NCBI GenBank assembly: GCA_019636335.1
Contig: JAHBXR010000016.1
Coordinates: forward strand, 91,990-155,989
Direction of reading: 5' to 3'
DNA length: 64,000 nucleotides
Origin: Pirellulales bacterium
Lineage (GTDB): Bacteria; Planctomycetota; Planctomycetia; Pirellulales; JAEUIK01
Shown piece by piece: positions 29,701 through 38,113 of this stretch; the first letter of the stretch is position 1; each line of letters opens with the position of its first letter. The translations under genes were made by a program, and so were the position numbers. The notes under the pieces were generated by a model that had not been told where the DNA came from, searched no databases, and was given only the letters and a program-made list of their open reading frames with translations.

Positions 29701-32700
29701 GGGGAGCCTGGCCAACACGCTCTTCATCATCTCCGACAGCGGTACGCTGTTCGCATTCAATACGGCCAACGATCAATTGCGCACGGATGTCTTTGCCAAC
29801 GGCGTGGATCGCGTCGAGACGGGGTTGAGTGGCATCACGGGGTTGGCTTTTTCGCCGGTCGACTTCAACCTGTGGCATCCGACCTACACGCGCCGCGACG
29901 ATCCCGGGCACGGCATCAATCCTTCCGAGGATTTGAGTCGTTTGCGTCCCCAGGGCTTCCTCTTCGTCGATGCCAACGGTCGTTTGACGAACGAAGGGGA
30001 AGGTGGCGCAAGCTTTTATTTCGGTTTGGACCAATGGGTGATCAACCCCGTTAATTCCTACATGGTCTCGCTAGGGAATGCTCAGTTTGGCGTGAGCCCC
30101 GAAGCGCATCGGGCCCTGACGACGAACCCGAATATCGGCGGCAATTACAATCTGCCGGGCGGCGCCCATGGCGTGTTACAAACCAACTCGTTCAGCCTGG
30201 TGGGCTATTCGGCCACCGACAAGCCCACCTTGTATTTCAACTACTTCCTCGACACGGAAGGTCAAAACAACGTCCTGACTCGCGAGATGCGCGACAGCGC
30301 GCGGGTGTATATCTCCGCCGATAACGGCAATTCATGGCAGATGCTCGCCACGAACAATTCCATCCGCTCGCTCGTGGGTGTGTTCGAAGGTGAATTGCCC
30401 TCCTACGCCAGCCACTCGGGCACGGGGCAGCAACGCGTTCAAGAGTTGTACGACAACGGCGGTACGGATCAGTGGTCGCAGGCCCGCATCGATCTCGGCG
30501 ACTTCGCCGGACAGGGCAATCTGATCTTGCGTTTCGAGTTTGCGACGGCGGGAGCGATTGCCGATCCGAGCAGCCCGCGTTACACGGGAGACTTGCCGGG
30601 CGACATCTACGGAAACATCCGCGACGAGCGACGTGGCCAGAACAACAATCACGGGGGCTTCTTCGTCGACGATGTGATCATCGGCTTTGCCGAACGCGGT
30701 GAAATGGTGACGGGCGCGCCGATCAACTCCGAGATGTTCCCCGTGCCAAGGAATCCCGATCCGGTCGCGCCAAGCCAGGTGCTGGTCGGGCCCTATCAGC
30801 TCGAGATACGACGTGGCTTCGAAGTGGCTGGCAATCCGCTGCCCAAGGCGTCGGTCGTCGCCTACTTCACCGAGATCGACACGAACGATCGCCTCTCCGA
30901 AGGATTCCGCATCAACATTCCGAACGGCTTCGATTTCACCGATGGCAAGACGGTGACGATCCACGACGGAGTGAAGCAACTGACGTTCGAGTTCGACAAG
31001 GCGGGGGGCGTGGCGCCTGGGCACATCCCGGTCAACTACACGAACACCAGTAGCGCCGGCCAGATTGCCAACGCGTTTGCCGCGGCGGTGAACAGCGCGA
31101 AGCAGGCCGGTCTGTTCAAGGTTACGGCTTCGGCGCCGAATGCCACCGTCTTGTTCGTCGATCTGTACGGCGCGGAGGAAGTTACCGAAGGGCAAGAGAC
31201 GCCCGGACCGGCGACGGGACCATCTTCGGCCCTGGCCGACTACGTGAGTCTGGCTGATCCCGTCTACAGCTACACGCTGGTGTCTCAGCAGCATTTTCCG
31301 GCAGGCTATACGCAGTACACGATCGACATGACGTCGCAGACATGGCGCGATCCGAGCGAAGTGGACCACACCGTCTGGCGGCATTGGGTCACGCTGGTCG
31401 TGCCGGACGTCGTCTTGCACGATTCCGCGCTGTTGTTCATCACGGGGGGCTCGCTGAACGACAGTCCGGATCCGCTTGAACAGAGCCTGATCGACCGCGC
31501 TCTCGAAACGCAATCGGTGATGGTGCGCTTGGAAATCGTGCCCAACCAGCCCCTCAGCTTCACCGGCGATTATCGCTTGAGCCGCACGGAAGACCTGATC
31601 ATCGCCTACACGTTCGACAAGTTCCTCGACACGCTCGATAGCAACTGGCCCCTGCTGCTGCCGATGGTGAAGAGCGCCGTGCGAGCCATGGATACCACGC
31701 AGGATTTCCTGGCGACCCAATCCATCACGGTCAACGACTTTGTGGTGAGCGGCGGCTCCAAACGCGGTTGGACCACCTGGCTCACGTCGGCCGTCGATCC
31801 CCGGGTCAAAGGCATGATACCGCTCGTTTTCGATGCGCTGAATCTCGACGAGCAGATGGTGCATCACAAGTTCGTCTACCAGGGCGTGCAGCAAGACACG
31901 ATCGGCGGCTACGCGATCGCGATTTACCCCTATTGGGAACTCGGCGTGCTCGACCCGGTGCGGTTGCTCACGCCCGAGGGGCAGGCACTGTTGAAGATCG
32001 TCGATCCTTACGAGTACGTGACAGACCCGGGCTTCTACGGCGAGAAGCTCAAGATGCCGAAGTATCTCGTCAACTCGGCGGGGGACGAATTCTTTGTCAC
32101 CGATTCGTCGCAGTTCTATTACGACGATCTGCAAGGCCCCACGTACCTCCGCTATGTGCCCAATACGGGCCACGGGCTGGACGGCGGCGATCGAGTTCAA
32201 GAGGCAGCCAGTGCCTTCTACAACGCCGTAATTACCGATGCTCCCCTGCCGCAGTATTCGTGGCAGATCAATGCGGATGGTTCGATCTCGGTCGATGCAA
32301 CCACCACGCCCATCGCCGCTCGAGTCTGGCGCGCTGTCAATTTCGAAAATCGCGATCTGCGTCATACGCAAGGCAACCAGGTCGATTGGATCAGCACGCC
32401 ACTCGATCTCGGCCTCTTGGGCAGCCAGTTTACTATTCCAGACATCAATCCTTTTTTCGGCGTGACCGCCTTCTACATCGAGCTCGAATTCGACAGCGGC
32501 TGGACACACGACTACATCTTCAGCACGGGGGTGAGCGTGACGTCCGCGCTCGCCGTCGCACCAGCCGGTTCGTCGTTCAGCATTCAGGCCATCAGTCGCG
32601 TCGGCGATCGCAACCTGTTCCGCGATCAGGGGCAAACGATCATCGAAGCGAACCGCATTTCCGACTCGCTCGCCTGGGGCATTTCGGTCACGGCTGCTGA

Positions 32701-34654
32701 GCGCGACGCGGAAACGGGGTTCTCGCACACGCAATCTCCACGCGTGTTGCGACAACTCAACCAGCAGGGACTCGTCCCCGGCATCACCATCGTGAACAAT
32801 CTCGTCGTGCGCAGTGGCGAAGGCGGGATTCAATTTGCCGGCGACGGAGCGAATTCGCCCACGGTGCCACTGGCGGCCGTTCCCTTCGGTCGCATCGTCA
32901 ATAACACCGTTTACGGCAACGCGAACCCGACCGGAATCGGCATCAACGTCGTCAACAGTGCCGGGCCGACGTTGCTCAACAACATCGTCTCCGGGTTCGC
33001 GACCGGTATCGTCGTCGATGCCAGCTCGCGCCCGACCACGGTGATCGGCACGACCATCTATAAGAGCAATTCGACGAATACCGACACGGGCTTCCTCGGG
33101 TTGGGTCAATTTGCCATTGCCCTGACCGCGGATGAGCCGTTGTTCGTCAACCCCAGCGCGAACAACTTCTATCTGGCGCCCGGCTCGAAGGCGATCGATA
33201 GCTCGTTGAATTCGCTGGTGGATCGCCCGAATCTGGTGAACGTGACGGCGGCGGTCGGCATCTCGCAGTCGCCGATTCTTGCTCCACAAACCGATTTGCT
33301 GGGGCAAGCGCGCGCGGACGACCCGGCGGTCACTCCTCCTGCCGGTCTCGGCTCGAATGTGTTTAAGGATCGCGGCGCGATGGATCGCGTCGACTTCACA
33401 GGCCCCACGGCCAAGTTGGTCGCGCCCGAGGATAACGATCTGGCCGGACTCGACCTCGATCCGGTAGCGACGCACGTGCGGATGTTCGGCACGCTGCCCG
33501 AGTTTGCCGTGCAGTTTCTCGACGGTCTGACGGCGTCGGAGTCGACCGGCGGAACCGGCGTCGATCCATCGACGGCGACTCTGTCGCGCTTCCGGCTATT
33601 GCGCGACAACGTGGAGTTGGTCCTGGGTGTCGATTTCGTCTACACGTACGATCTCAGCACCCGCACGGCGCGTTTCGTGCCCGTGGCTGGTGTGTGGCTG
33701 ACCAACCACGTGTATAAGATCGAGATCGACAACTCGGCGAATGGCATCCTCGATCTGGCCGGCAATCAGCTCAAGGCGAATCAGCTCAGCGGCAAGACGG
33801 AGTTCACGGTGCAGTTGGCATCGGCCAATTCCGCCCGGCCGTGGCAGAATCCGTTCAATCGCTTTGACGTCGATAACGATGGGTTCGTCGCTCCGAGCGA
33901 TGCCCTGGCGCTGTGGAACACGCTCAACCCGGCACCCCCGGGAGAGAATCCGCCGAAGCCGCATGGGCCGCGTCTGTTGCCCACGCCGCCGGTGCCCCCC
34001 GATCCCGAGTACTACTACGACGTCGACGGCGACGGTTACGTAACGTCGTCCGACGCGTTGGAGCTGTACAACTATCTCAACTCGCTTTCGTCGATGATGA
34101 TGGTCACGCTTTCGAGCGAGACGAGTTCTCAATCGCTGGAAGTGGCCGAGGCCGCTGCCGGCGATGAGGCGCCCCTTCAAGCGGACCCGCCCGCGGTCGA
34201 GACGTTCGCGACATATTCCTTCATCGTCGCGTCCGAGCTCTCGGAGGCCGAGACTTCTCCAGCGGTGGCAGCCCCGGACGCGGCGGCCCCCTCGGCCGAA
34301 GTGCGCGTGGCGGCGGCCTTCGAGGCGGTCGAGGCCGCACTGGCCGAGACGATCTTCAGCGTCGCGGTCGAGCAGAGCAAAGTCGCGGCGAGCGACAACC
34401 TCGAGTTCCCGGCGAATCTGCCCGCCCTGGCAAAAACGAACGAGACTTCTCCCACGTCGCCAATTACTCTGGCAGCGCTCGTGGACGAAGGACTCGATTC
34501 GCTCGCGGGCGACAGTCAAGCCGCTCGCGTGAAGCCGGCCTGGCAATTCAACAAGGATCTCGATGCCATCTTGTTCGATCTGGCGATCGAGCAGCAGCGA
34601 GCTTCGTCTGGCGACGAAGCATTTCTGGCGCCCCGGCTTGTCCGCCGGCGTTAG
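23750..34654 (+). CDS. Giant secreted mosaic protein: metzincin-like, PPC, beta-helix, PqaA-type hydrolase and dockerin modules
   Basis: A 3,634-residue exported protein. A basic N terminus carries the LEPR-XLL type motif LERFEPRAMLA (34-44). A zinc-metalloprotease signature HEIGHLLGLNH lies at 459-469, followed by a PPC-like beta domain (about 500-610). Several right-handed beta-helix blocks (about 660-1290) contain repeated GDW-x-x-I segments and pre-peptidase-like domains. Residues about 2500-2830 resemble PhoPQ-activated pathogenicity-related proteins (alpha/beta hydrolase fold): SGGSKRGW with nucleophile S2670, then NSAGDEFF and PNTGHGLD as candidate acid and histidine. Another beta-helix follows. 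Two dockerin-like calcium loops (DVDNDGF near 3372, DVDGDGY near 3424) precede an acidic, alanine-rich tail. The start is ATG 23750 because GAGGGAG is eight bases upstream; a GTG six bases earlier is too close. It is probably co-transcribed with the next gene. Confidence 0.88.
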   Translation: MGKRCANRAGLRAARRKKHRPALDLGKWKRPLSLERFEPRAMLASPQLIAIVPNAGDVLQAGQVRDEAPRELIFRFDVGQVIDPNSLAGIQIVRAGNDNNLGTGDDVLLTPGFVGLGEQSNEVVYRFVENLPDDRYRITIFGAGATPLQNIAAEPFNNGVNQVVDFELDLGAQVVSVVPQPITRGPGGTLVQASNQIVVYFNNDDLGASAQNPNFYQLIYTDGGPIAPSDVHIPTSVVYDPVTDKATLTFASSLDALSTGPGSYRLRIGDAAAPRMAPVPLFFGTDSASSFFSPGLDNLGVLGTQSLILNAAIDPQPYTLPWPGFQDEPGHRDIPAEEHVFGGGTDTTGGIVTISYNFQDVYGTDPDGNILHNQITENQKNRVREIFELFSYYLGMQFIETPSSGWTLVTGDLRAVDPKVPTGPGNIAGIAGGNIAILEAAENWGDSEAGGAYFNTMTHEIGHLLGLNHSYDLPAPNAMGSDGFLTFGSQVEPLIPGDADIVHMRHLYRPDVKDIDLFRFDLPSQGRLTAELFAERLAVPSLLDGVITLYDGQRNLIARNDDYFSRDSFLDLELAAGTYYIAVTSTGNIAFDPNIEDSGMGGTSQGAYQLRLDFVPTTGAQLLDATGTAFDGDADGRPGGIYNFWFQVAAPSDTIIVDKSAPIGGTGTLAAPFNNIPAALAAASAGDVVRIVGNGGADGNLATLGDNLAYEIGVNTFGQALSDGSQLQVPAGVTVVIDAGAVFKLRRTGIDVGTSELGLLRTAGALQVLGTPVDRVVFTSWHDESIGVDTNPLVTTPIPGDWAGIVFREDSDREAQGVFLNYVGFADMRYGGGTSVVDSNEQAYSSIHLIEARPTIVHNRITLSADAAISADPNSFEETRFGSDTITLESWRVGPEIYGNTLVNNSLNALFVRIRTNAGSPLDVLEVAARFDDKDIVHVLSENLVIHGTPGGYLVDSTGLHARLDARLTIDPSVVVKINGARIEMLFGGQLIAEGQPRNRVIFTSIHDDSYGAGGTFDTTNNGLNRLPAPGDWGGIFAGPTSSASFDHVQVAFAGGVTTIEGNFDAFNALEIHRADVRVTNSVFMFNAGGQSATGRNGRQANAAATIFVRGAQPIIVNNVIRDGFGPAINVNVNALNWYEVHDWGRSTGRADAFTQFVDNFGPLVRLNRTGNNAVNGMVVRGGTLTTQSIWDDTDIVHVLFNQISIPNFHTYGGLRWQSSPTASLVVKLSGANAGVTAIGTTLDIDDRIGGTFHLIGSATHPVIVTSFHDDSVGAGLNLAGLTQVNTDNISRAPQPGDWRSLRLDQLSNDRNVAIVLEAEDPLRAGGDTNGTTAQARSIGSLAPHEYGGDDVLRLGFEIHGYLGPGDVDVYSFSGTAGTEVWFDIDRTTHALDTVVELVNAAGTVIARSNNSPAEQDGGESLFGSAYRMSTGPFGFGDLYTTNPRDAGMLVVLPGTPGSTNTYYVRVRANSSNLNNLNGGVSTGIYQLQIRLRNVDEVPGSTIRQAVIRFATNGIEVVGLPSHSPLLGESLDVEFNSGDNDTFDQAQPLGNLLDSDRNALAVGGMLDSPLDVDWYKFTIDYQNIQVITGYTDGGQSWATVFDIDYADGMARPDTTISVFDETGQLLYIGRNSDIADDQIGPTEVPSTSDILRGSFGKLDPYIHAQLPVGVGPPTGPPRAFYVAVHSDAVLPSVLQSPFNNDVAARLTRLEPVVGVKRIAEDHISFQGHSTGDAVIGGARIEPVTPLFNTSDPIALLTNVVPFDLSDVVLFVSQGSRLRTVDPRTGFTETNIGEPASGDFSLRDISMRSDGRLYGYQAIAGTDNTAGRLVEVNTGNAASTVIGNDNIPNTVLTTSQVDALAVAMAPDGTNRLLYYSVRNGSESWLFRANPDTGSAAQTADNVFGLRGVFRINDGTPAGAPIGVVTGLTFLNGTLWGVNQAGNVFTVDTGSGFVTIRGTITGLGGSGLAGIAIGPQHLDHARTGNPGSLANTLFIISDSGTLFAFNTANDQLRTDVFANGVDRVETGLSGITGLAFSPVDFNLWHPTYTRRDDPGHGINPSEDLSRLRPQGFLFVDANGRLTNEGEGGASFYFGLDQWVINPVNSYMVSLGNAQFGVSPEAHRALTTNPNIGGNYNLPGGAHGVLQTNSFSLVGYSATDKPTLYFNYFLDTEGQNNVLTREMRDSARVYISADNGNSWQMLATNNSIRSLVGVFEGELPSYASHSGTGQQRVQELYDNGGTDQWSQARIDLGDFAGQGNLILRFEFATAGAIADPSSPRYTGDLPGDIYGNIRDERRGQNNNHGGFFVDDVIIGFAERGEMVTGAPINSEMFPVPRNPDPVAPSQVLVGPYQLEIRRGFEVAGNPLPKASVVAYFTEIDTNDRLSEGFRINIPNGFDFTDGKTVTIHDGVKQLTFEFDKAGGVAPGHIPVNYTNTSSAGQIANAFAAAVNSAKQAGLFKVTASAPNATVLFVDLYGAEEVTEGQETPGPATGPSSALADYVSLADPVYSYTLVSQQHFPAGYTQYTIDMTSQTWRDPSEVDHTVWRHWVTLVVPDVVLHDSALLFITGGSLNDSPDPLEQSLIDRALETQSVMVRLEIVPNQPLSFTGDYRLSRTEDLIIAYTFDKFLDTLDSNWPLLLPMVKSAVRAMDTTQDFLATQSITVNDFVVSGGSKRGWTTWLTSAVDPRVKGMIPLVFDALNLDEQMVHHKFVYQGVQQDTIGGYAIAIYPYWELGVLDPVRLLTPEGQALLKIVDPYEYVTDPGFYGEKLKMPKYLVNSAGDEFFVTDSSQFYYDDLQGPTYLRYVPNTGHGLDGGDRVQEAASAFYNAVITDAPLPQYSWQINADGSISVDATTTPIAARVWRAVNFENRDLRHTQGNQVDWISTPLDLGLLGSQFTIPDINPFFGVTAFYIELEFDSGWTHDYIFSTGVSVTSALAVAPAGSSFSIQAISRVGDRNLFRDQGQTIIEANRISDSLAWGISVTAAERDAETGFSHTQSPRVLRQLNQQGLVPGITIVNNLVVRSGEGGIQFAGDGANSPTVPLAAVPFGRIVNNTVYGNANPTGIGINVVNSAGPTLLNNIVSGFATGIVVDASSRPTTVIGTTIYKSNSTNTDTGFLGLGQFAIALTADEPLFVNPSANNFYLAPGSKAIDSSLNSLVDRPNLVNVTAAVGISQSPILAPQTDLLGQARADDPAVTPPAGLGSNVFKDRGAMDRVDFTGPTAKLVAPEDNDLAGLDLDPVATHVRMFGTLPEFAVQFLDGLTASESTGGTGVDPSTATLSRFRLLRDNVELVLGVDFVYTYDLSTRTARFVPVAGVWLTNHVYKIEIDNSANGILDLAGNQLKANQLSGKTEFTVQLASANSARPWQNPFNRFDVDNDGFVAPSDALALWNTLNPAPPGENPPKPHGPRLLPTPPVPPDPEYYYDVDGDGYVTSSDALELYNYLNSLSSMMMVTLSSETSSQSLEVAEAAAGDEAPLQADPPAVETFATYSFIVASELSEAETSPAVAAPDAAAPSAEVRVAAAFEAVEAALAETIFSVAVEQSKVAASDNLEFPANLPALAKTNETSPTSPITLAALVDEGLDSLAGDSQAARVKPAWQFNKDLDAILFDLAIEQQRASSGDEAFLAPRLVRRR

Positions 34655-34706
34655 AGCGCGACCGAATTATGACACCACGGATGCACACCCCAGATACGCC
34701 ACGATC

Positions 34707-37700
34707 ATGAAAAGCGAGTCATTCCAGCTTCGCCACCATCCGCGACGTTCATCCCGCGTCAGCGGTCGACGTCGGTCGGTCGCTCCCCTTGGCACGCTCG
34801 GTGCGGAACGTCTTGAAGTTCGCGCCATGTTGGCGGCCGACGGCGGATTTGCGGCCACCACGGTCACCCCGTGGCACAACGTGCTCAATCCCGCCGATGT
34901 CGACGGCGACGGTTACGTCGCTCCGTCCGACGCACTGGCGATCTTCAACGAGTTGAATCGCGGCGGTTCGCGTTCGCTTGAGGCGAATCCGCCCGAAGCC
35001 ATCGGCATGAGGTCCTCGTTTGGCAGCTTTGCCGCCGCCAGCACGATGTTGGCCATGGTCGACGTCGACAGCGATGGGTTTCTTACGCCGTCCGACGCCC
35101 TGATCGTGTTCAATCAGTTGAATGCGGTCGAGCCGCTGGTCGTGATCCGACTCGAGACGACCGATCTGCTCGGCAATCCCATTACGGCAGCGCTGGTGGG
35201 TGAGGATTTCCTGCTGCGCGCCTTCGTTCAAGATCCCAATGCCGCCGGATCCTCGGGCGGAGTGTTCTCCGCCTATATGGACGTCACCTACGATTCCTCG
35301 CTCGTGGCGGTCGACGGCAGCATTACGTTCGGCGCCAGTTTCCCCAACGTGCAGAGTGGCAGCACGGCCATCGCGGGCGAAGTCGACGAAGTCGGCGGTA
35401 CGATAGCCGGCTCGCCGCTGGGGCCGGGTGAATTCCTGCTCTTCAGTCTGCCCTACACGGCTACCGCCGCTGGCACCGTGACGTTCGAGACCAACCCGGC
35501 CGACGATCTCCCCTTCCACCGCATCCTGCTCAGCGGCGGCTCGCCGACCGGTGTGCCGCCCGAGAACGTGGCCTACGGTTCCATCTCGCTCGACGTCGTA
35601 TTGCTTCCCAAGCTTTCGGTGGGCAACGTGACCGTCACCGAAGCAGTGGGCAATTCGATCGCGAACTTCGAAGTGAAGCTTTCGCATCCCTCGAGCGAAG
35701 TGGTCACGGTCGACGTCAGCACGCTGGGCCTGACGGCCACGTCGGGGCTCGACTTCCAGGCCACCGCCGGAACGCTCACCTTCCAGCCGGGCGAGGTGTC
35801 GAAGTTCTTCCCCGTGGTCGTCCTCGATGATTTCCTGGATGAAGACGATGAGCAGTTTGCCATCGTCCTCTCCAACCCCTCTCATGCCGAAGGCGATGGC
35901 GTGCAAGCCGTCGCCACGATCGTCGATAACGACGACGCTCCCAGCATCTCGATCGAAGATACGTCGGTGATCGAGGGCAATGTCGGCACCACGAACGCAC
36001 AATTCTTTGTCAACCTTTCTTCACCGAGCGGCAAGACGATCTCGGTCTCGTATTCCACGTCCGACGGCACCGCCCTCGCGGGGTCGGACTATACCGCGAC
36101 CTCGGGAGTCGTCGTGTTTGCCCCGGGCGAGACTTCAAAGGCGATTCTCATTCCCGTTCTGGGCGACACGGTCGACGAGCCCGATGAGACCTTCTTTGTG
36201 ACCCTGACAAGTCCCGAGAATGCGACGCTCGAAGACGCTACCGCCACGGGTACGATTATCGACGACGATCTGCCCACGATGACCATTGCCGATGCTTCTC
36301 TGGTTGAAGGCGACAGCGGCACGCTGGCGATGCAATTCACGGTCACGCTGACCACGCCCGCTCAAGGCACGGTCAGCGTCAATTACACGACCGTGTCGGG
36401 CACGGCTACGGCCGGCGTCGACTTCCAGCCCGTCTCGAACACGCTGGTCTTTTCGGCCGGTCAATCGCAGCGCACGATATCGGTACCCATCATCGGCGAT
36501 TTGATTCGCGAGCCGAACGAGACGTTCGAGGTCGTCCTTTCGAGCCCGAGCGGAGCCGTTTTGGGGGACGATCGCGCCACGGGCACGATTATCGACAACG
36601 ATCCCACGCCGACGATCACGATCCAAGGGGGTAGCGCCAGCGAAGGAAACTTCGGCACCTCGCCGTTGTCCTTCACCGTCACGCTGTCGAATCCCAGCAG
36701 CACGCCCATCACCGTGCAGTACGCGACCGGCGCCGGTTCGGCGTCGGAGGGAGTCGATTATCAGGCCGCCTCGGGCACGGTGACGTTCGCCCCGGGACAG
36801 GTCCAGCAGACCATTTCCATCAACATCATCGGCGACCTGCGCGATGAGTTCGACGAGACCGTGTCGGTCGTCTTGTCGAATGCCTCGGGCGCGTCGATTG
36901 GCGGTGCTCAGGCGACCGGTACGATCGTCGACGACGACGCGCCACCGGCCGTGTCGATCAACGATGTGTCGCAGTTCGAGGGGAACGCAGGCACGACCAA
37001 TTTTGTCTTTACCGTTTCGCTCTCGGCCCCCAGCGACAAGCCGATCACGGTCTTCGTCTCGACCTACGGCATCACGGCCGAGAGCGTGCTCGATTTCTTC
37101 CCCGCTTCCGGCACGGTGACGTTCGCGCCGGGTGTCACCGCGACCACCTTTAGCGTGCCGGTGTTCGGCGACGAAACTCCGGAGCCGAACGAAATCTTCG
37201 GCATAACCTTGTCGTCTCCCACGAACGCCACGATCGGTCGCGGAACGGGGCAGGGTATCGTGCTGAACGACGATGCACCGCTGTCGAGCATCTCTGGCTA
37301 CGTCTTCGTCGACAATGCCTCGAATAACAATCGTCGCGATCCGGGCGAGACAGGCATCGCCGGCACGGCGATCGTCCTCACCGGCGTGAACGATCGTGGC
37401 CAGACGGTCAACCGCACGGCCGTTACGAACGACGCCGGCTACTACCACTTCGCCGATGTCCGCCCCGGCCAGTACACCGTGCAGGAGATCCACCCCGCAT
37501 TCTTCCGCGATGGCAACGAGCAATTGGGCAGCGTCGGTGGATCGATGCAGAACGATCGTTTCGACATCACGCTCGGTCCCGACACACACGCCACGGAGTA
37601 TAACTTCGGCGAGTTGGGACTTCGCTCAAACTTCATCGGCAAGCGGTTGTTCCTCACCTCGACGCAGCCCGGCGTTTTGTTGAGCGGCAGCTATATCGTC

Positions 37701-38087
37701 GATACCCGCGCCGGCGATCTGTACTTCTCGTTCAGCAGCGGCTGGTCGGGTCCCCTGACATTCCTCGCCGCGCCCTCGAACGGTGGCCGTGCCACGTTGA
37801 CCCTCTACGACGTCAACCTGTCGCAGTTGGCCACTTCCGCTCCCGCCCCAGGCGCCACCGCGCAGCTCACGTACAGCGGTACGCTCGGGCAGCCCTATTT
37901 CTTGAAGGTCGGGGGGGGCTCGGTCTCCACGCTGCAGTTGGTGCAGGGGGCCGGATTCTCGGCACAGACATCGAGCGCGTCGACCCAGGCCTGGGCCTGG
38001 TATGCCAGCCAGAGTTACTCGAACGGCGCGAGCTCGAACGGCAACGAACTCGATGCGCTGGACGAGATTTTTGCCCGCGGTCTTTAG
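34707..38087 (+). CDS. LEPR-XLL surface protein with N-terminal dockerin, cohesin-like domain, five Calx-beta domains and an SdrD-B-like domain
   Basis: A 1,126-residue exported protein. The LEPR-XLL type motif ERLEVRAMLA is at 34-43. Two dockerin-type calcium loops follow immediately (DVDGDGY near 65, DVDSDGF near 117), an unusual N-terminal position. A cohesin-like beta sandwich spans about 145-290 (segments LLRAFVQDPN and AYMDVTYDSSLVAVDG). Five consecutive Calx-beta domains (about 295-860) each end in IVDNDD-like residues and carry DExxETF motifs, implying calcium binding. An SdrD B-like domain (GYVFVDNASNNNRRDPGETGI) and a final beta domain complete it. It starts 52 bases after the giant gene, so co-transcription is likely. 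It probably has a structural or adhesive role outside the cell. The frame opens at 34563, but only 34707 gives the standard N terminus. Confidence 0.88.
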   Translation: MKSESFQLRHHPRRSSRVSGRRRSVAPLGTLGAERLEVRAMLAADGGFAATTVTPWHNVLNPADVDGDGYVAPSDALAIFNELNRGGSRSLEANPPEAIGMRSSFGSFAAASTMLAMVDVDSDGFLTPSDALIVFNQLNAVEPLVVIRLETTDLLGNPITAALVGEDFLLRAFVQDPNAAGSSGGVFSAYMDVTYDSSLVAVDGSITFGASFPNVQSGSTAIAGEVDEVGGTIAGSPLGPGEFLLFSLPYTATAAGTVTFETNPADDLPFHRILLSGGSPTGVPPENVAYGSISLDVVLLPKLSVGNVTVTEAVGNSIANFEVKLSHPSSEVVTVDVSTLGLTATSGLDFQATAGTLTFQPGEVSKFFPVVVLDDFLDEDDEQFAIVLSNPSHAEGDGVQAVATIVDNDDAPSISIEDTSVIEGNVGTTNAQFFVNLSSPSGKTISVSYSTSDGTALAGSDYTATSGVVVFAPGETSKAILIPVLGDTVDEPDETFFVTLTSPENATLEDATATGTIIDDDLPTMTIADASLVEGDSGTLAMQFTVTLTTPAQGTVSVNYTTVSGTATAGVDFQPVSNTLVFSAGQSQRTISVPIIGDLIREPNETFEVVLSSPSGAVLGDDRATGTIIDNDPTPTITIQGGSASEGNFGTSPLSFTVTLSNPSSTPITVQYATGAGSASEGVDYQAASGTVTFAPGQVQQTISINIIGDLRDEFDETVSVVLSNASGASIGGAQATGTIVDDDAPPAVSINDVSQFEGNAGTTNFVFTVSLSAPSDKPITVFVSTYGITAESVLDFFPASGTVTFAPGVTATTFSVPVFGDETPEPNEIFGITLSSPTNATIGRGTGQGIVLNDDAPLSSISGYVFVDNASNNNRRDPGETGIAGTAIVLTGVNDRGQTVNRTAVTNDAGYYHFADVRPGQYTVQEIHPAFFRDGNEQLGSVGGSMQNDRFDITLGPDTHATEYNFGELGLRSNFIGKRLFLTSTQPGVLLSGSYIVDTRAGDLYFSFSSGWSGPLTFLAAPSNGGRATLTLYDVNLSQLATSAPAPGATAQLTYSGTLGQPYFLKVGGGSVSTLQLVQGAGFSAQTSSASTQAWAWYASQSYSNGASSNGNELDALDEIFARGL

Positions 38088-38113
38088 GCCCACGGGGTCT
38101 CTCGTTTCGCTCG

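Noticed and set aside
30332..33475. A 1,047-codon minus-strand frame inside the giant gene
   Set aside because: It is a GC-rich shadow of the plus-strand gene, with low-complexity R/D/V-rich translation and no motif, whereas the plus strand carries recognisable modules.
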